A DNA stretch of 64,000 nucleotides from Croceivirga sp. (GCA_028284285.1 JANQSA010000051.1:124001-188000), one strand, 5' to 3'; shown: positions 43,898 through 53,868, counted from the first letter of the stretch. Notes: generated by a model from the letters alone, not told the origin. A program made the numbers and translations.

Positions 43898-44941
43898 ATG
43901 ATACCACCCAAAAAAGTACTACTACCATTTTTCTTGAAGGTACTGATAGTTACCGCACAACAGCAGGTTGACCTGCCCTCCAGGACCGAGCTGGAAAAAC
44001 GCCTTGTTGAAAACAATGTTCCTGCCCTTGGTGTAGGCACGATAGAAAATGGCGAAATAACCAACGCCTTTGTGATCGGGAAACTCAAGGAAAATACGAT
44101 CGCCCCCAATGATGCCATTTTCGATACGGCTTCTATAACGAAATCCGTAACGACCTTGCTCACGCTTAGATTGGCAGATAGTGGCGTATTTAACCTGGAC
44201 GAGCCGCTGCACCAATATTGGGTTGATCCTGATGTCGCGGATGACCCTTTCCATAAAAGATTGACGGCTCGCCATATTCTGGGGCATAGATCAGGATTCA
44301 AAAACTGGCGGTATATGAACGAGGAGAATACCTTAGCTTTTGATTTTGAGCCGGGTACTAAGGTCCAATATTCAGGGGAAGGCTTTGAATATCTTAAGGA
44401 AGCGCTTACGAGAAAATTTGACAGATCGTTTAGTGATTTGGTTCATCAGGAGGTATTTCATCCGTATCAAATGGATAACTCTCATGTGGTCTGGAACAGC
44501 GCTATTGATTTGACAAAACTCGCCATTGCGCATAATTCGGAACTGGAACCGTATGATTTTGATATCACGGAAAGAAAAACAGCAAGTGCTGCGGATAACT
44601 TTATGACCACGGTGAATGACCTTTGCCTTTTTGGCAAAGCAATATTGGAAAAGAAAGGGCTATCGGATGCGGTATACCGCGAAATGGTAACAGCGAAATC
44701 CCCGGTAAAAGATGGTGTGGCCTTCGGATTGGGCTGGATAGTATTTGAAAATCTCGGGGATGGTGACTATGCGCTTTTAAATGCAGGAAGTGATACCGGA
44801 GTTAATGCGATACTCCTTTTACTTCCCAAGTCACAAACCGGTTTGGTCTTGCTAACCAATGGGGATAACGGCAGAAAACTGGTCATGCAGTTAATAGGTG
44901 ATACTTTAACCGTTGGGCCAGAGATCTTAAGTCGATTCTAA
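43898..44941 (+). CDS. Serine hydrolase (class C beta-lactamase fold)
   Basis: 347 residues: signal peptide, SxxK in DTASITKSVTTLLTL, Tyr motif in VQYSGEGFEYL (YSG), and a possible third motif near GDYALLNAGSDTG. This is the penicillin-binding-protein/esterase type (family S12) found widely, and it need not be a resistance enzyme. Stand-alone gene, divergent from DUF1853. Confidence 0.88.
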   Translation: MIPPKKVLLPFFLKVLIVTAQQQVDLPSRTELEKRLVENNVPALGVGTIENGEITNAFVIGKLKENTIAPNDAIFDTASITKSVTTLLTLRLADSGVFNLDEPLHQYWVDPDVADDPFHKRLTARHILGHRSGFKNWRYMNEENTLAFDFEPGTKVQYSGEGFEYLKEALTRKFDRSFSDLVHQEVFHPYQMDNSHVVWNSAIDLTKLAIAHNSELEPYDFDITERKTASAADNFMTTVNDLCLFGKAILEKKGLSDAVYREMVTAKSPVKDGVAFGLGWIVFENLGDGDYALLNAGSDTGVNAILLLLPKSQTGLVLLTNGDNGRKLVMQLIGDTLTVGPEILSRF

Positions 44942-45083
44942 GTGAGATCTGTAAAGGTTTCAAAAGTGTGGCAAGTCTTTATCCATAAAGCGTTCAGAAG
45001 TATTTACAATCCCAAAACGAATACATTGCGTTAACTTTTCTTAAAAGATTTTTTCGCTTCCAAGAATAGCGTAATTTTAACAA

Positions 45084-46250
45084 ATGGCTATGGAACTGAG
45101 AAAAGGATTTCGTTTTACTACCTACGAAGCCCCGGACCAATCTCCCTTTGAGAAGTTATTTGAGATTTTCCAGGAATTGATTACGCATACTTCCGGGGAT
45201 TTTGATGAAGCGATTGATTGGTTGCGGGAGTTAGACAAGGAATATGAGCTCACGGACGATGAGTATACCATTGATGACTTCATTGAGGACCTAAAACGCA
45301 AGGGCTATATCCGGGAAGAGTTTGAAGAGGGAGCAGGGCGACCCGGAGAAGAAGGGGAAGATGGCGAAGACGGTGAAGGTCCGAGGGGAAAAATAAGCAT
45401 TACGGCCAAATTGGAACGTATGCTCCGGCAACGCGCCCTGGATCAAATCTTTGGAAAGATTAAACGCAGTGGTTCGGGAAATCACAGGACCGGAAAATTA
45501 GGGCAAGGAGATGAACACTCCGGAGAGTTCAGAGAATATCGCTATGGAGATTCCCTGGAACGCATCTCTATGACGGAAAGCCTGAAAAATGCGCAGATCA
45601 ATCACGGCATTGGAAATTTCGCATTGGACGAAGGGGATTTGGTGGTAGAAGACACCGAGTTTAAGGCGCAAATGAGTACGGTTTTGATGATAGACATCAG
45701 CCACAGTATGATCCTGTATGGCGAGGACCGCATTACACCCGCCAAGAAAGTGGCTATGGCCCTGGCGGAGTTGATCACCACCCGCTATCCGAAGGACACC
45801 CTGGATATTTTGGTATTTGGCAACGATGCCTGGCCTATACCCATCAAGGAATTGCCCTATTTAAAGGTGGGGCCCTATCATACCAATACCGTCGCCGGTC
45901 TGCAGTTGGCCATGGACATGCTCAGGAGGAAACGGAACACCAACAAACAGATCTTTATGATCACCGATGGGAAGCCCAGCTGTATCCGTTTACCCAATGG
46001 AGATTACTATAAAAACAGCGTGGGATTGGATGATTATATTGTTGAAAAATGCTACAATATGGCGGCTCAGGCCCGGAAATTACATATTCCCATCACCACA
46101 TTCATGATCGCTCAGGATCCTTATCTCATGCAATTTGTGCGCGAGTTCACGGCAACCAATCGGGGAAAGGCGTTTTATACAGGACTGAAAGGGCTGGGCG
46201 AAATGATCTTTGAGGACTACGAAAACAATAGAAAGAAAAGAATAAAGTAA
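45084..46250 (+). CDS. Cytoplasmic VWA-domain protein (MoxR/Mg-chelatase-like partner)
   Basis: 388 residues. N-terminal helical part, then an acidic, Gly-rich linker (about 92-105, EEGEDGEDGEGP), then a VWA domain with full MIDAS motif VLMIDISHSM (DxSxS) and FMITDGKPS. Second gene 66 bp downstream is an AAA ATPase, as in MoxR/VWA or Mg-chelatase-like pairs, which assemble or activate target proteins. No chelatase substrate genes are nearby. Confidence 0.88.
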   Translation: MAMELRKGFRFTTYEAPDQSPFEKLFEIFQELITHTSGDFDEAIDWLRELDKEYELTDDEYTIDDFIEDLKRKGYIREEFEEGAGRPGEEGEDGEDGEGPRGKISITAKLERMLRQRALDQIFGKIKRSGSGNHRTGKLGQGDEHSGEFREYRYGDSLERISMTESLKNAQINHGIGNFALDEGDLVVEDTEFKAQMSTVLMIDISHSMILYGEDRITPAKKVAMALAELITTRYPKDTLDILVFGNDAWPIPIKELPYLKVGPYHTNTVAGLQLAMDMLRRKRNTNKQIFMITDGKPSCIRLPNGDYYKNSVGLDDYIVEKCYNMAAQARKLHIPITTFMIAQDPYLMQFVREFTATNRGKAFYTGLKGLGEMIFEDYENNRKKRIK

Positions 46251-46316
46251 ATAAGAACAAAGGGCCTGGATAAAGGATGTCTTGATTCTTGTTTCTGACC
46301 TCTTGATTAAAAAAAT

Positions 46317-47780
46317 ATGAAAATAGAAAGCATTACCACTTTTGGGGCGCTAAAAAAAGCAGGATACCAACCCCAAAGTATCAAAGAGGAATTACGAAAA
46401 AATCTCGTCTCGAAGATCCGGGAAGGAGAAAACGTATTTAAAGGGATCTGGGGGTATGAAGACTCTGTGATCCCGGAATTAGAACGTGCGATTTTATCGC
46501 GTCACAACATTAATTTGTTGGGGTTGCGGGGCCAGGCAAAAACACGATTGGCGCGTCTTATGGTCAATTTGTTAGATGAGTATATTCCTTTTGTGGAAGG
46601 TTCTGAGATCCATGATGATCCGTTCCATCCCATTTCCCGTTATGCCAAGAACCTGTTGGAAGAAAAAAAGGACGCTACCCCTATTTCCTGGTTAGCCCGG
46701 GAAGAACGGTTTTATGAAAAATTAGCTACTCCGGACGTTACAGTGGCGGATTTGATCGGGGATGTAGATCCCATAAAAGCAGCGAATCTAAAGCTAAGCT
46801 ATGCGGACGACCGGGTCATCCATTTCGGGATGATCCCCCGGGCCAATCGCTGCATCTTTGTGATCAACGAATTACCGGACTTACAAGCCCGTATACAAGT
46901 GGCGCTCTTCAATATCTTACAGGAAGGGGATGTGCAGATCCGGGGATTTAAACTTCGTTTGCCCCTTGACGTTCAATTTGTGTTTACTGCTAATCCCGAG
47001 GATTATACCAATCGCGGGAGTATCGTAACGCCCTTAAAGGACCGTATCGGTTCACAGATTTTGACCCATTATCCCGAAGACCTGGAAACCGCTAAGAAGA
47101 TAACACACCAGGAGGCGCAACTGGATGCACGGCAGGTTGAACAGATATATGTACCCGATTTGGCTAAGGAACTTTTAGAGCAGATTAGCTTTGAAGCGCG
47201 GGATAGCGAGTATGTAGATGCTAAAAGTGGGGTTAGCGCCCGTATGAGTATAACTGCTTTTGAAAACCTGTTAAGCACCGCGGAGCGAAGAATACTAAAA
47301 ACGGGTGAAAAAAGCACTACAGTACGTTTGGGCGACTTTTTAGGAGTGATTCCTTCGATTACCGGGAAAATTGAATTGGTGTATGAAGGTGAACAGGAAG
47401 GAGCCGGATACGTTGCTGAGAATTTGCTTGAAGCGGCGGTCAAAACCCTGTTTCCGTCTTTATTTCCGGGAATCAGTAAGTTGGAGCGTAAAGATGCTAT
47501 CACGCCTTATGACGACCTGATCGCCTGGTTTTTTGAACAAGATGGTTTTGAACTACTGGATGAAGAGGGTGACGGGGAGTATCAAAACAAATTGGATGCC
47601 GTAAAACCGCTTAACGACTTAATAGCAGAACATGCCCGGGATATTCCTAAATCGGATCATTATTTTCTAAAAGAACTGCTGTTATGGGGTTTGGTAGCCC
47701 ATAAAAAGCTGAGCAAGCATCGTTTTAAAGCGGGACTTCAATTCAAAGATCTATACGGAAGCTACATCAGCGGGCTTTGA
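46317..47780 (+). CDS. AAA ATPase (magnesium chelatase subunit I-like)
   Basis: 487 residues. Walker A region INLLGLRGQAKTRLARLM, Walker B region IFVINELPD, sensor I in FVFTANPEDYTNRGSIV, and arginine-finger segment TPLKDRIG are of the MoxR/ChlI clade. Partner of the VWA protein at 45084. Its 3' end overlaps the convergent DUF418 gene by 30 bp, unusual but consistent with compact gene packing. Confidence 0.9.
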   Translation: MKIESITTFGALKKAGYQPQSIKEELRKNLVSKIREGENVFKGIWGYEDSVIPELERAILSRHNINLLGLRGQAKTRLARLMVNLLDEYIPFVEGSEIHDDPFHPISRYAKNLLEEKKDATPISWLAREERFYEKLATPDVTVADLIGDVDPIKAANLKLSYADDRVIHFGMIPRANRCIFVINELPDLQARIQVALFNILQEGDVQIRGFKLRLPLDVQFVFTANPEDYTNRGSIVTPLKDRIGSQILTHYPEDLETAKKITHQEAQLDARQVEQIYVPDLAKELLEQISFEARDSEYVDAKSGVSARMSITAFENLLSTAERRILKTGEKSTTVRLGDFLGVIPSITGKIELVYEGEQEGAGYVAENLLEAAVKTLFPSLFPGISKLERKDAITPYDDLIAWFFEQDGFELLDEEGDGEYQNKLDAVKPLNDLIAEHARDIPKSDHYFLKELLLWGLVAHKKLSKHRFKAGLQFKDLYGSYISGL

Positions 47781-49001
47781 TCTTTTTCTGAACGGAAACA
47801 ACCTGAAGAACGTAAGGCAGCGCCAGACCCATTCAAGCGGACCGTAGTGAAAGTGCTTTAGCCATATTTTGCTGAACCACATTTGAGTGACAACCACGGC
47901 AATGGCAAACACAAAGACAACACTGTTGGGTATTTTAGCTAAATAGCCCAGTCCCCATCCAAAAAAGATAAAGGTGCCAATAACCGTTTGAAAAACATAA
48001 TTGGTTAACGCCATTCTTCCGTAGGGCCTGAATTTTTGAAGGAAGCTCCCGGCATTTTTCTTTTTGTAGAGGATCACAAAAAGCGCTACAATTACCGAAG
48101 TCATCCCCAGATTCATCAGATCATAAAAGGTGAGCCCAAACATAGGAGGCCAGGTAGTGAACTCAACCTCCGGGCCTAAGGTGGCAAAAATGGCTCCCAT
48201 GGCCACAATGGAGATGAGCATCAAGAGTAATCCCCGTACCCATAATCGTTTTACAAACCGTTTTTCGGAAAGGTAATTCTTGAAGAATTCCATACGCCCA
48301 AATACAAATCCTAACAGGAAAAAGGCAAAAGTAAGATACCCTCTGTTAAAAACGCCCAGCTGAAATTCTGCCTTCCACAGGTTTCCCTGTAATCCATTGG
48401 AATAGGCTACTTCTGAAAAAGTTCCGTTTTTCAGGGTATTGATGTATTCCAGCACCAGTGGACTTTCCGGACTCATTTCATCAGCGGTGAAAAGACCATT
48501 CCCTTGTGTAAAATAAAAGACCAGAAATCGCCCGACCCCTAAAAAGATCAAAGCTGCAAAAGCTACTATCCATTTGGTGTTCATTTTGTAAAAGGGAATT
48601 AAAAAAACACCCAGCACGGCATATACTGTGAGAATATCCCCCCGGTAGAACATACTGTGTACAAACCCGATAGCAAAAAGGATGACCAATCTCCAAAGGA
48701 AACGCCAACCAAAATAGCCACCGCGCTTATGTCCGTTGTCCATTTGAATGAAAAAGCTCAACCCGAAAAGAAAAGAAAACAGGGCAAAGAACTTACCACG
48801 AAATAAAAAATCAGTAAATCCCGAAGCGATCTTATCGATAAGATTGGGATTCATGGCCTCATACAACTCGGGTGGTGTTGGAGCGGCAATAAAGTTTTCC
48901 AACATATGGGTAAACACAATGCCAGCCAGGGCAAATCCCCGTAATGCATCAATAATACCAATACGCTCTGCGGGCTTGGGTTGAAGCGTTGCTGAATTCA
49001 A
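47751..49001 (-). CDS. DUF418-family membrane protein
   Basis: 416 residues with about eight to ten membrane segments. N-terminal RIGIIDALRGFALAGIVFTHML and C-terminal ALTNYVFQTVIGTFIFFGWGLGYL, then HYGPLEWVWRCLTF are diagnostic of DUF418 membrane proteins. The start is a TTG (49001). Tail overlaps the AAA ATPase gene. Function unknown. Confidence 0.9.
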   Translation of the reverse strand: MNSATLQPKPAERIGIIDALRGFALAGIVFTHMLENFIAAPTPPELYEAMNPNLIDKIASGFTDFLFRGKFFALFSFLFGLSFFIQMDNGHKRGGYFGWRFLWRLVILFAIGFVHSMFYRGDILTVYAVLGVFLIPFYKMNTKWIVAFAALIFLGVGRFLVFYFTQGNGLFTADEMSPESPLVLEYINTLKNGTFSEVAYSNGLQGNLWKAEFQLGVFNRGYLTFAFFLLGFVFGRMEFFKNYLSEKRFVKRLWVRGLLLMLISIVAMGAIFATLGPEVEFTTWPPMFGLTFYDLMNLGMTSVIVALFVILYKKKNAGSFLQKFRPYGRMALTNYVFQTVIGTFIFFGWGLGYLAKIPNSVVFVFAIAVVVTQMWFSKIWLKHFHYGPLEWVWRCLTFFRLFPFRKRSKPADVASV

Positions 49002-49161
49002 AATAGGGGTATTAGGTTGTTATGCATAAGACCCGCCGGGAAAATAAATGTTACAGTTTTCGCCGGTTTTTTACAGATTATTTTTTCGGTTGGCCCCTAC
49101 ACTCACAGCTGGCCAGGGATACGAACTACGGACAAGCGTATCTTTTTTGTATTTTAACGTA

Positions 49162-49330
49162 AATAATGGATAAGACATTTGTGCCCGAAAATCTTGTTTC
49201 CCTAGCCCTAAAGGGCAAAGATTTTCTTGAAATTTGATGGTTTCTTGGAATTTTTACTCCCCTGTCTGCCGACAGGCAGGCTTTCAGGGCCGGGAAAAGA
49301 AAAATTCAATCTAAAAGCTTATCCATTATT
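49162..49330. repeat. 169-bp inverted-repeat element in the gap before the hydrolases
   Basis: AATAATGGATAAG (49162-49174) and CTTATCCATTATT (49318-49330) are perfect 13-bp inverted ends. Inside are further hairpins: GAAAATCTT...AAGATTTTC, GAATTTTT...AAAAATTC, and CCTGTC-TGCC-GACAGG (49262-49277). The rest of the 357-bp gap 49002-49358 shows nothing else. Same size class as the element at 17619. Confidence 0.6.
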
Positions 49331-49358
49331 CATCTTATTTTAATAAAAACTTCTGGCC

Positions 49359-50237
49359 GTGCCGTATTGGTTATCCGTCTTATTGATTGTCATTGGAGTT
49401 TACCTGGTAGTAAGCCTTACACTGTATTTTCTACAGGACTATATGTTGTTTAAACCCGAAAAACTTCCCAAAGATTTTCTATTCGTCTACGAGAATCAGG
49501 TCATTGAGGAATACAATATAACTACCCGGGACGGTGCGGTAATCAATAGCTTGCATTTTAAGGCAACGAAACCAAAAGGAATCGTCTTCTATTTAAAGGG
49601 AAATTCCAAGAGCATAAAAGGCTGGGGCAAATTTGCAGTCGACTTTACCAGACATGGGTATGATGTGATCATGGTGGACTATCGTGGTTTTGGAAAAAGT
49701 ACCGGAAGGCGAACACAGAAGAATATTAAACGCGATATGCAGGTCATCTATGATAGAATTCGGGAAAAGGTCTCCGAAAACTATATCATTCTCTATGGAA
49801 GATCATTAGGTTCCGGTTTTGCAACAAAATTGGCCTCTATGAATAACCCCAGAATGTTGATTTTGGACGCTCCCTACTATAGTCTAAGCAAAGTGGCCAA
49901 AAAATTCATTCCGTTTATGCCGCTGTCCCTGTTGATCAAATTTCCAATGCCTACTTATAAATGGTTAAAATATGTAAATTGCCCTATCCACATCATTCAC
50001 GGCACGGACGATAAGTTGATTCCCTATAAGAGTAGTGTTCGGCTATCTAAAATACAACCCGGGAATACCACGTTATATACAGTGATTGGTGGAGGACATA
50101 AAGATTTGAATACCTTTGCATCGTATCATAAGATGTTAGGTGATATTATCAACTCACAACCTGAGCCAGTAGACCTTGAAGGATCCAGTATCCATGTAAG
50201 ACATGCAGCGAAAACGAAGAATACAACAAAACCTTAA
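49359..50237 (+). CDS. Membrane-anchored alpha/beta hydrolase (copy 1)
   Basis: 292 residues from a GTG start (no ATG in frame). N-terminal membrane helix, then an alpha/beta hydrolase with nucleophile Ser in LYGRSLGSGFA, Asp in HGTDDKLIPYKS and His in IGGGHKDL. The oxyanion region VFYLKGNSKSI deviates from the usual HGNxxN (Lys for His). C-terminal tail basic, overlapping the next gene by 35 bp. Bem46-like group; substrate unknown. Confidence 0.87.
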   Translation: MPYWLSVLLIVIGVYLVVSLTLYFLQDYMLFKPEKLPKDFLFVYENQVIEEYNITTRDGAVINSLHFKATKPKGIVFYLKGNSKSIKGWGKFAVDFTRHGYDVIMVDYRGFGKSTGRRTQKNIKRDMQVIYDRIREKVSENYIILYGRSLGSGFATKLASMNNPRMLILDAPYYSLSKVAKKFIPFMPLSLLIKFPMPTYKWLKYVNCPIHIIHGTDDKLIPYKSSVRLSKIQPGNTTLYTVIGGGHKDLNTFASYHKMLGDIINSQPEPVDLEGSSIHVRHAAKTKNTTKP

Positions 50238-51033
50238 GCGGATTGGGATCATTTCCATGTCCGGTTTTTTACTGATTATGGGAGTACTCTATACTTTTCA
50301 GGAGCGGTTGATCTTTTTGCCCACGAAATTAAATAAGGACCACAACTATTCTTTTCAAGAACCTTTTAAAGAATTAACGCTATCTACCAAAGACGGCGCT
50401 TTGTTGAATGCGGTACATTTTACCCGCGAAAACCCTAAAGGAATTATCGTCTATTTCCATGGGAATGCCGGTAATTTGGAACGATGGGGGGGAGTAGTGC
50501 AGTTTTTTGTACAGAAAAACTGGGAGGTTTTGGTGATGGATTACCGCGGATATGGTAAAAGCACCGGAAAGCGAAGTGAAAATGCACTGTTTTCTGATGC
50601 CCAGATGTTTTATGATTATGCCCTCGAGCATTTTAATGAAACCAATGTGGTGGTTTACGGACGTTCCCTGGGTACTGCAATAGCCACTAAGATCGCTTCT
50701 CAAAATACGCCGGGCCAACTGATCCTGGAAACACCGTTTTACAGTTTATACGATATCGCCAAACAACGATTTCCTTTGTTACCCTTAAAACCATTACTTA
50801 AATATCAATTCGATTCATATGAGTACGCCAGGGAAGTATGCAGCCCGGTGACCATCATACACGGTACGAACGATACGGTGGTTCCCTTGTTTTCAGGGCG
50901 GAAGTTATTTGACAGTATTCCAGGGTCCCACAAAAAAATGATCGTGGTTCAGGGGGGAATGCATAACAATTTGATAGAATTTCAGAAATACCGTGAGGAA
51001 ATTGATATGCTATTGAGTCTCAAAAATATCTGA
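50203..51033 (+). CDS. Membrane-anchored alpha/beta hydrolase (copy 2)
   Basis: 276 residues, paralogue of the preceding gene. Membrane helix (IISMSGFLLIMGVLYTFQ), HGNAGN oxyanion motif intact, nucleophile Ser in VYGRSLGTAIA, Asp in HGTNDTVVPLFS, and His in QGGMHNNLI. So this copy has the normal HGN motif that the first copy lacks. It overlaps cysM (opposite strand) by 24 bp at the 3' end. Confidence 0.9.
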   Translation: MQRKRRIQQNLKRIGIISMSGFLLIMGVLYTFQERLIFLPTKLNKDHNYSFQEPFKELTLSTKDGALLNAVHFTRENPKGIIVYFHGNAGNLERWGGVVQFFVQKNWEVLVMDYRGYGKSTGKRSENALFSDAQMFYDYALEHFNETNVVVYGRSLGTAIATKIASQNTPGQLILETPFYSLYDIAKQRFPLLPLKPLLKYQFDSYEYAREVCSPVTIIHGTNDTVVPLFSGRKLFDSIPGSHKKMIVVQGGMHNNLIEFQKYREEIDMLLSLKNI

Positions 51034-51897
51034 TGATAGATAGCGATCCCCGCGATCACAAACAATGGAAACAATAAGGCCTTCGGTTATTTGATTGGCC
51101 AGTCGCAAAGCAACGGTGGCAGCACCCCCACTGCTCATCCCGGAGAAAATACCTTCCTCCTCGGCAAGACGTTTTGTCATTGCAATCGATTCACTTTCGG
51201 ATACGTAAAGAATGTCGTCCACTTTTTCCGGATTGTAAATGCTGGGGACGTAATCCGGAGACCACTTGCGTATTCCCGGAATTCGGGACCCTTCCTCCGG
51301 TTGCACCCCAATGATCTTTACGCCGGGATTCTGTTCTTTTAGGTAGGTAGAGGTGCCGGTAATGGTGCCCGTAGTGCCCATGCTGGATACAAAATGCGTC
51401 ACTTTACCCTTGGTATCCCTCCAAATCTCCGGGCCGGTGGTTTTATAGTGCGCTTTCCAGTTATCGGGATTCCCAAATTGATCTAACATCACATAGCCTT
51501 CACTTTTGACTTTCTGTTCCACATAGTCTCTTGCGCCTTCTATACCGATATCCGAAGCGGTCAGGGTTACTTTTGCCCCAAAGGCACGCATGGTTTGAAC
51601 ACGCTCCTTTGTTGAGTTTTCCGGCATTACCAGTTCTATATTCAAACCATAACACCCGGCAATCATGGCCAATGCAATGCCGGTATTGCCACTGGTAGCT
51701 TCTATCAGCTTCGTGTCAGGAGAAATAGTGCCCCGTTCCAGAGCACTTTTGATCATATTGTAGGCAGGTCGGTCTTTTACACTTCCCCCGGGATTCTGTC
51801 CTTCCAATTTAAAAAGCAGTTGTACCTTAGGATTGGTGTTCAAAACTTGGGAGGCCACTAAGGGGGTGTTCCCAATAAGTTCCAGAATATTACGCAT
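51010..51897 (-). CDS. cysM: Cysteine synthase B-type (O-acetylserine sulfhydrylase)
   Basis: 295 residues, PLP enzyme making cysteine from O-acetylserine. The PLP Lys is in GGSVKDRPAYNM, with the substrate loop EATSGNTGIALAM and the phosphate-binding SSMGTTGTITGTS. The length and C-terminal form suit CysM rather than CysK. Downstream of and overlapping cysE by 8 bp, so both are cotranscribed from 52681. Confidence 0.94.
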   Translation of the reverse strand: MRNILELIGNTPLVASQVLNTNPKVQLLFKLEGQNPGGSVKDRPAYNMIKSALERGTISPDTKLIEATSGNTGIALAMIAGCYGLNIELVMPENSTKERVQTMRAFGAKVTLTASDIGIEGARDYVEQKVKSEGYVMLDQFGNPDNWKAHYKTTGPEIWRDTKGKVTHFVSSMGTTGTITGTSTYLKEQNPGVKIIGVQPEEGSRIPGIRKWSPDYVPSIYNPEKVDDILYVSESESIAMTKRLAEEEGIFSGMSSGGAATVALRLANQITEGLIVSIVCDRGDRYLSSDIFETQ

Positions 51898-52681
51898 TGG
51901 AAACCGTTTTTATCTTGATCTCCGGGGTATGAAACACCGTAGAGTTTGCTGGTACCGAAGCGGTTACCCAGGCATTACCCCCAATTACAGAGTTTTCTCC
52001 AATAACGGTTTCTCCACCCAGAATAGTGGCATTGGCATAGATCGTCACGTTGGAGGCTATGGTAGGGTGGCGTTTCACCTGTTGTAAGGACTTATCTACG
52101 TACAAAGCGCCCAGGGTTACCCCTTGATATACCTTTACATGATCCTCAATCACCGCAGTTTCACCAATAACTACTCCCGTAGCATGGTCTATAAAAAAAG
52201 ATTTGCCAATCCGCGCACCGGGATTGATGTCCACTCCTGTTTGTCTATGGGCGTACTCTGTCATTAGTCTTGGGAGCAAAGGAAATCCCTCCTTATAGAA
52301 TTCATGGGCCAATCGGTAAATAGCAATAGCATAAAATCCCGGATAGGCCATATATACTTCTTCAATGGAAAGGGAAGCCGGATCACATTTCAAAATAGCT
52401 TCTGCATCCAAATTCAGTTTCTCAAGAATATAAGGAAGTTGGGTAAGATACCTTTCCCAAATTTTTGAACAGGGTTTTACGGTACTCCAACAAGCCAGAT
52501 CCACAAGTTCTGAAAAAAGGGTTTCCAGTTTCTCCAGATTTTCTTCCACAGGAGTATTGGTATCGAATAAGGTGTAGAACAGGATATCCGTAAATTCCTC
52601 ACTTTTGGATTTTAACCTATAGTCTAAATAGGGTTGTTTCTTGTGCTGCTTCAACTGATTGATAATCTCTTGCTTGTTCAT
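51890..52681 (-). CDS. cysE: Serine O-acetyltransferase
   Basis: 263 residues. Helical N-domain of about 120 residues, then a left-handed beta-helix with HRQTGVDINPGARIGKSFFI and DHATGVVIGETAVI (catalytic His/Asp motif DHATG). Gives O-acetylserine for CysM next door. The C-terminus (TPEIKIKTVSNA) lacks the usual Ile-terminal tail for CysK binding, which fits pairing with CysM. The upstream gene on the other strand begins about 100 bp away. Confidence 0.93.
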   Translation of the reverse strand: MNKQEIINQLKQHKKQPYLDYRLKSKSEEFTDILFYTLFDTNTPVEENLEKLETLFSELVDLACWSTVKPCSKIWERYLTQLPYILEKLNLDAEAILKCDPASLSIEEVYMAYPGFYAIAIYRLAHEFYKEGFPLLPRLMTEYAHRQTGVDINPGARIGKSFFIDHATGVVIGETAVIEDHVKVYQGVTLGALYVDKSLQQVKRHPTIASNVTIYANATILGGETVIGENSVIGGNAWVTASVPANSTVFHTPEIKIKTVSNA

Positions 52682-52786
52682 ACAAATAGGGCGTTAATGG
52701 GTACAAAAAATAAAGTTAGAAATTATAGTACCGATACCGTGGATGAAATGGTTAACTTTAGCTTAAAACTTTGGAATACTAATCGG

Positions 52787-53464
52787 ATGTCTCAGCAAGT
52801 CATTACAAAAGAAGTCTTTGAATTTTTAAAAGACCTGAAAAAAAACAATAACAAGGAATGGTTTTCCCAAAACAAATCCCGATTCAAAGCAATTGAAACC
52901 GAGGTGAAGCAGTTGTATCAATCCATAAAGGAATTGATGGAAAAGCATGATACCATAGAACGGTTAAAAATGTTTAGGATATATCGTGATATCCGGTTCT
53001 CCAAGGACAAAACCCCTTACAAAACACATTTTGCAGGATCATTCTCCCGTGCGGGAGCAGAATTGAGAGGAGGATACTACCTCCATATAACACCTGGCGA
53101 AACCTTTGTAGCCGCAGGGTTTTGGGAACCTAACAAGGAAGACTTATTCCGAATTCGGAAGGAACTGGAAGTAGATGCTTCTGACTTCAAAGTGGTCATA
53201 GGGGAAAAATCCTTTAAAGCCATATGGGGTAATCTAATAGGAGAGGGGGTGAAAACCGCCCCAAAAGGCTTTGATAAAGAGCATCCGGATATTGAATTGA
53301 TCCGAAAGAAACAATTCATTTTTGTACGTAACTTTACGGACAAAGAAGTACTATCCAAAGCATTTGCCGCAGAGGTGGACGCATCTTTCAAAGCCATTAG
53401 ACCCTATTTTGATCTCATGAGCGATATCCTGATCACGAATTTAAACGGAGAGCGGATAGTTTAA
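52787..53464 (+). CDS. DUF2461-family protein
   Basis: 225 residues from ATG 52787 (the frame begins upstream at 52634 but overlaps cysE and is not conserved-looking). DUF2461 signature: FLKDLKKNNNKEWFSQNKSRF, IYRDIRFSKDKTPYKTHFAGSF, and GGYYLHITPGETFVAAGFW. Function unknown. Tail overlaps the convergent 53461 gene by 4 bp. Confidence 0.9.
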   Translation: MSQQVITKEVFEFLKDLKKNNNKEWFSQNKSRFKAIETEVKQLYQSIKELMEKHDTIERLKMFRIYRDIRFSKDKTPYKTHFAGSFSRAGAELRGGYYLHITPGETFVAAGFWEPNKEDLFRIRKELEVDASDFKVVIGEKSFKAIWGNLIGEGVKTAPKGFDKEHPDIELIRKKQFIFVRNFTDKEVLSKAFAAEVDASFKAIRPYFDLMSDILITNLNGERIV

Positions 53465-53868
53465 ACCAGGACATTTCTGTCCAAAAGCTGAATCTGATCC
53501 TTAAGCCGATGGATCACCATATTCATCATGCGTTTATTAAGGGCGGAAGAATTCCTGATGTAGGTACGATATTCGTTTACCGTAAAATGCCCTATGATCA
53601 TGCCTTTCAAGGAGTTCCTGAGCTTGATATCTTTCTGAATAGCCTTTTCTATGTATGACATTTGTCCTTCCAGCGACAATTCGTAAAAGGTGTCTTTGTG
53701 CTTTCGGATGTAATTTTTGAAAACCTCAATAAACAAGGGGTTCTGCAATTTGATGATGGGTCGCAATGTAACATTCTGAAAGGATTCGTCGCTTGAAGTT
53801 TCGGGATTTACTTTAGCCGAAGCAATTTCTGGACGAATTTCAACCAGGTGGGATGACCTTTGGTCCAT
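53461..53868 (-). CDS. Conserved flavobacterial protein of unknown function
   Basis: 135 residues, helical and basic. The stretch RPIIKLQNPLFIEVFKNYI and NSSALNKRMMNMVIHRLKDQIQL is of a kind I recall as conserved across Flavobacteriaceae, where it is at times labelled glyoxalase without support. No catalytic motif seen. Divergent region with a terminator beyond. Confidence 0.75.
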   Translation of the reverse strand: MDQRSSHLVEIRPEIASAKVNPETSSDESFQNVTLRPIIKLQNPLFIEVFKNYIRKHKDTFYELSLEGQMSYIEKAIQKDIKLRNSLKGMIIGHFTVNEYRTYIRNSSALNKRMMNMVIHRLKDQIQLLDRNVLV

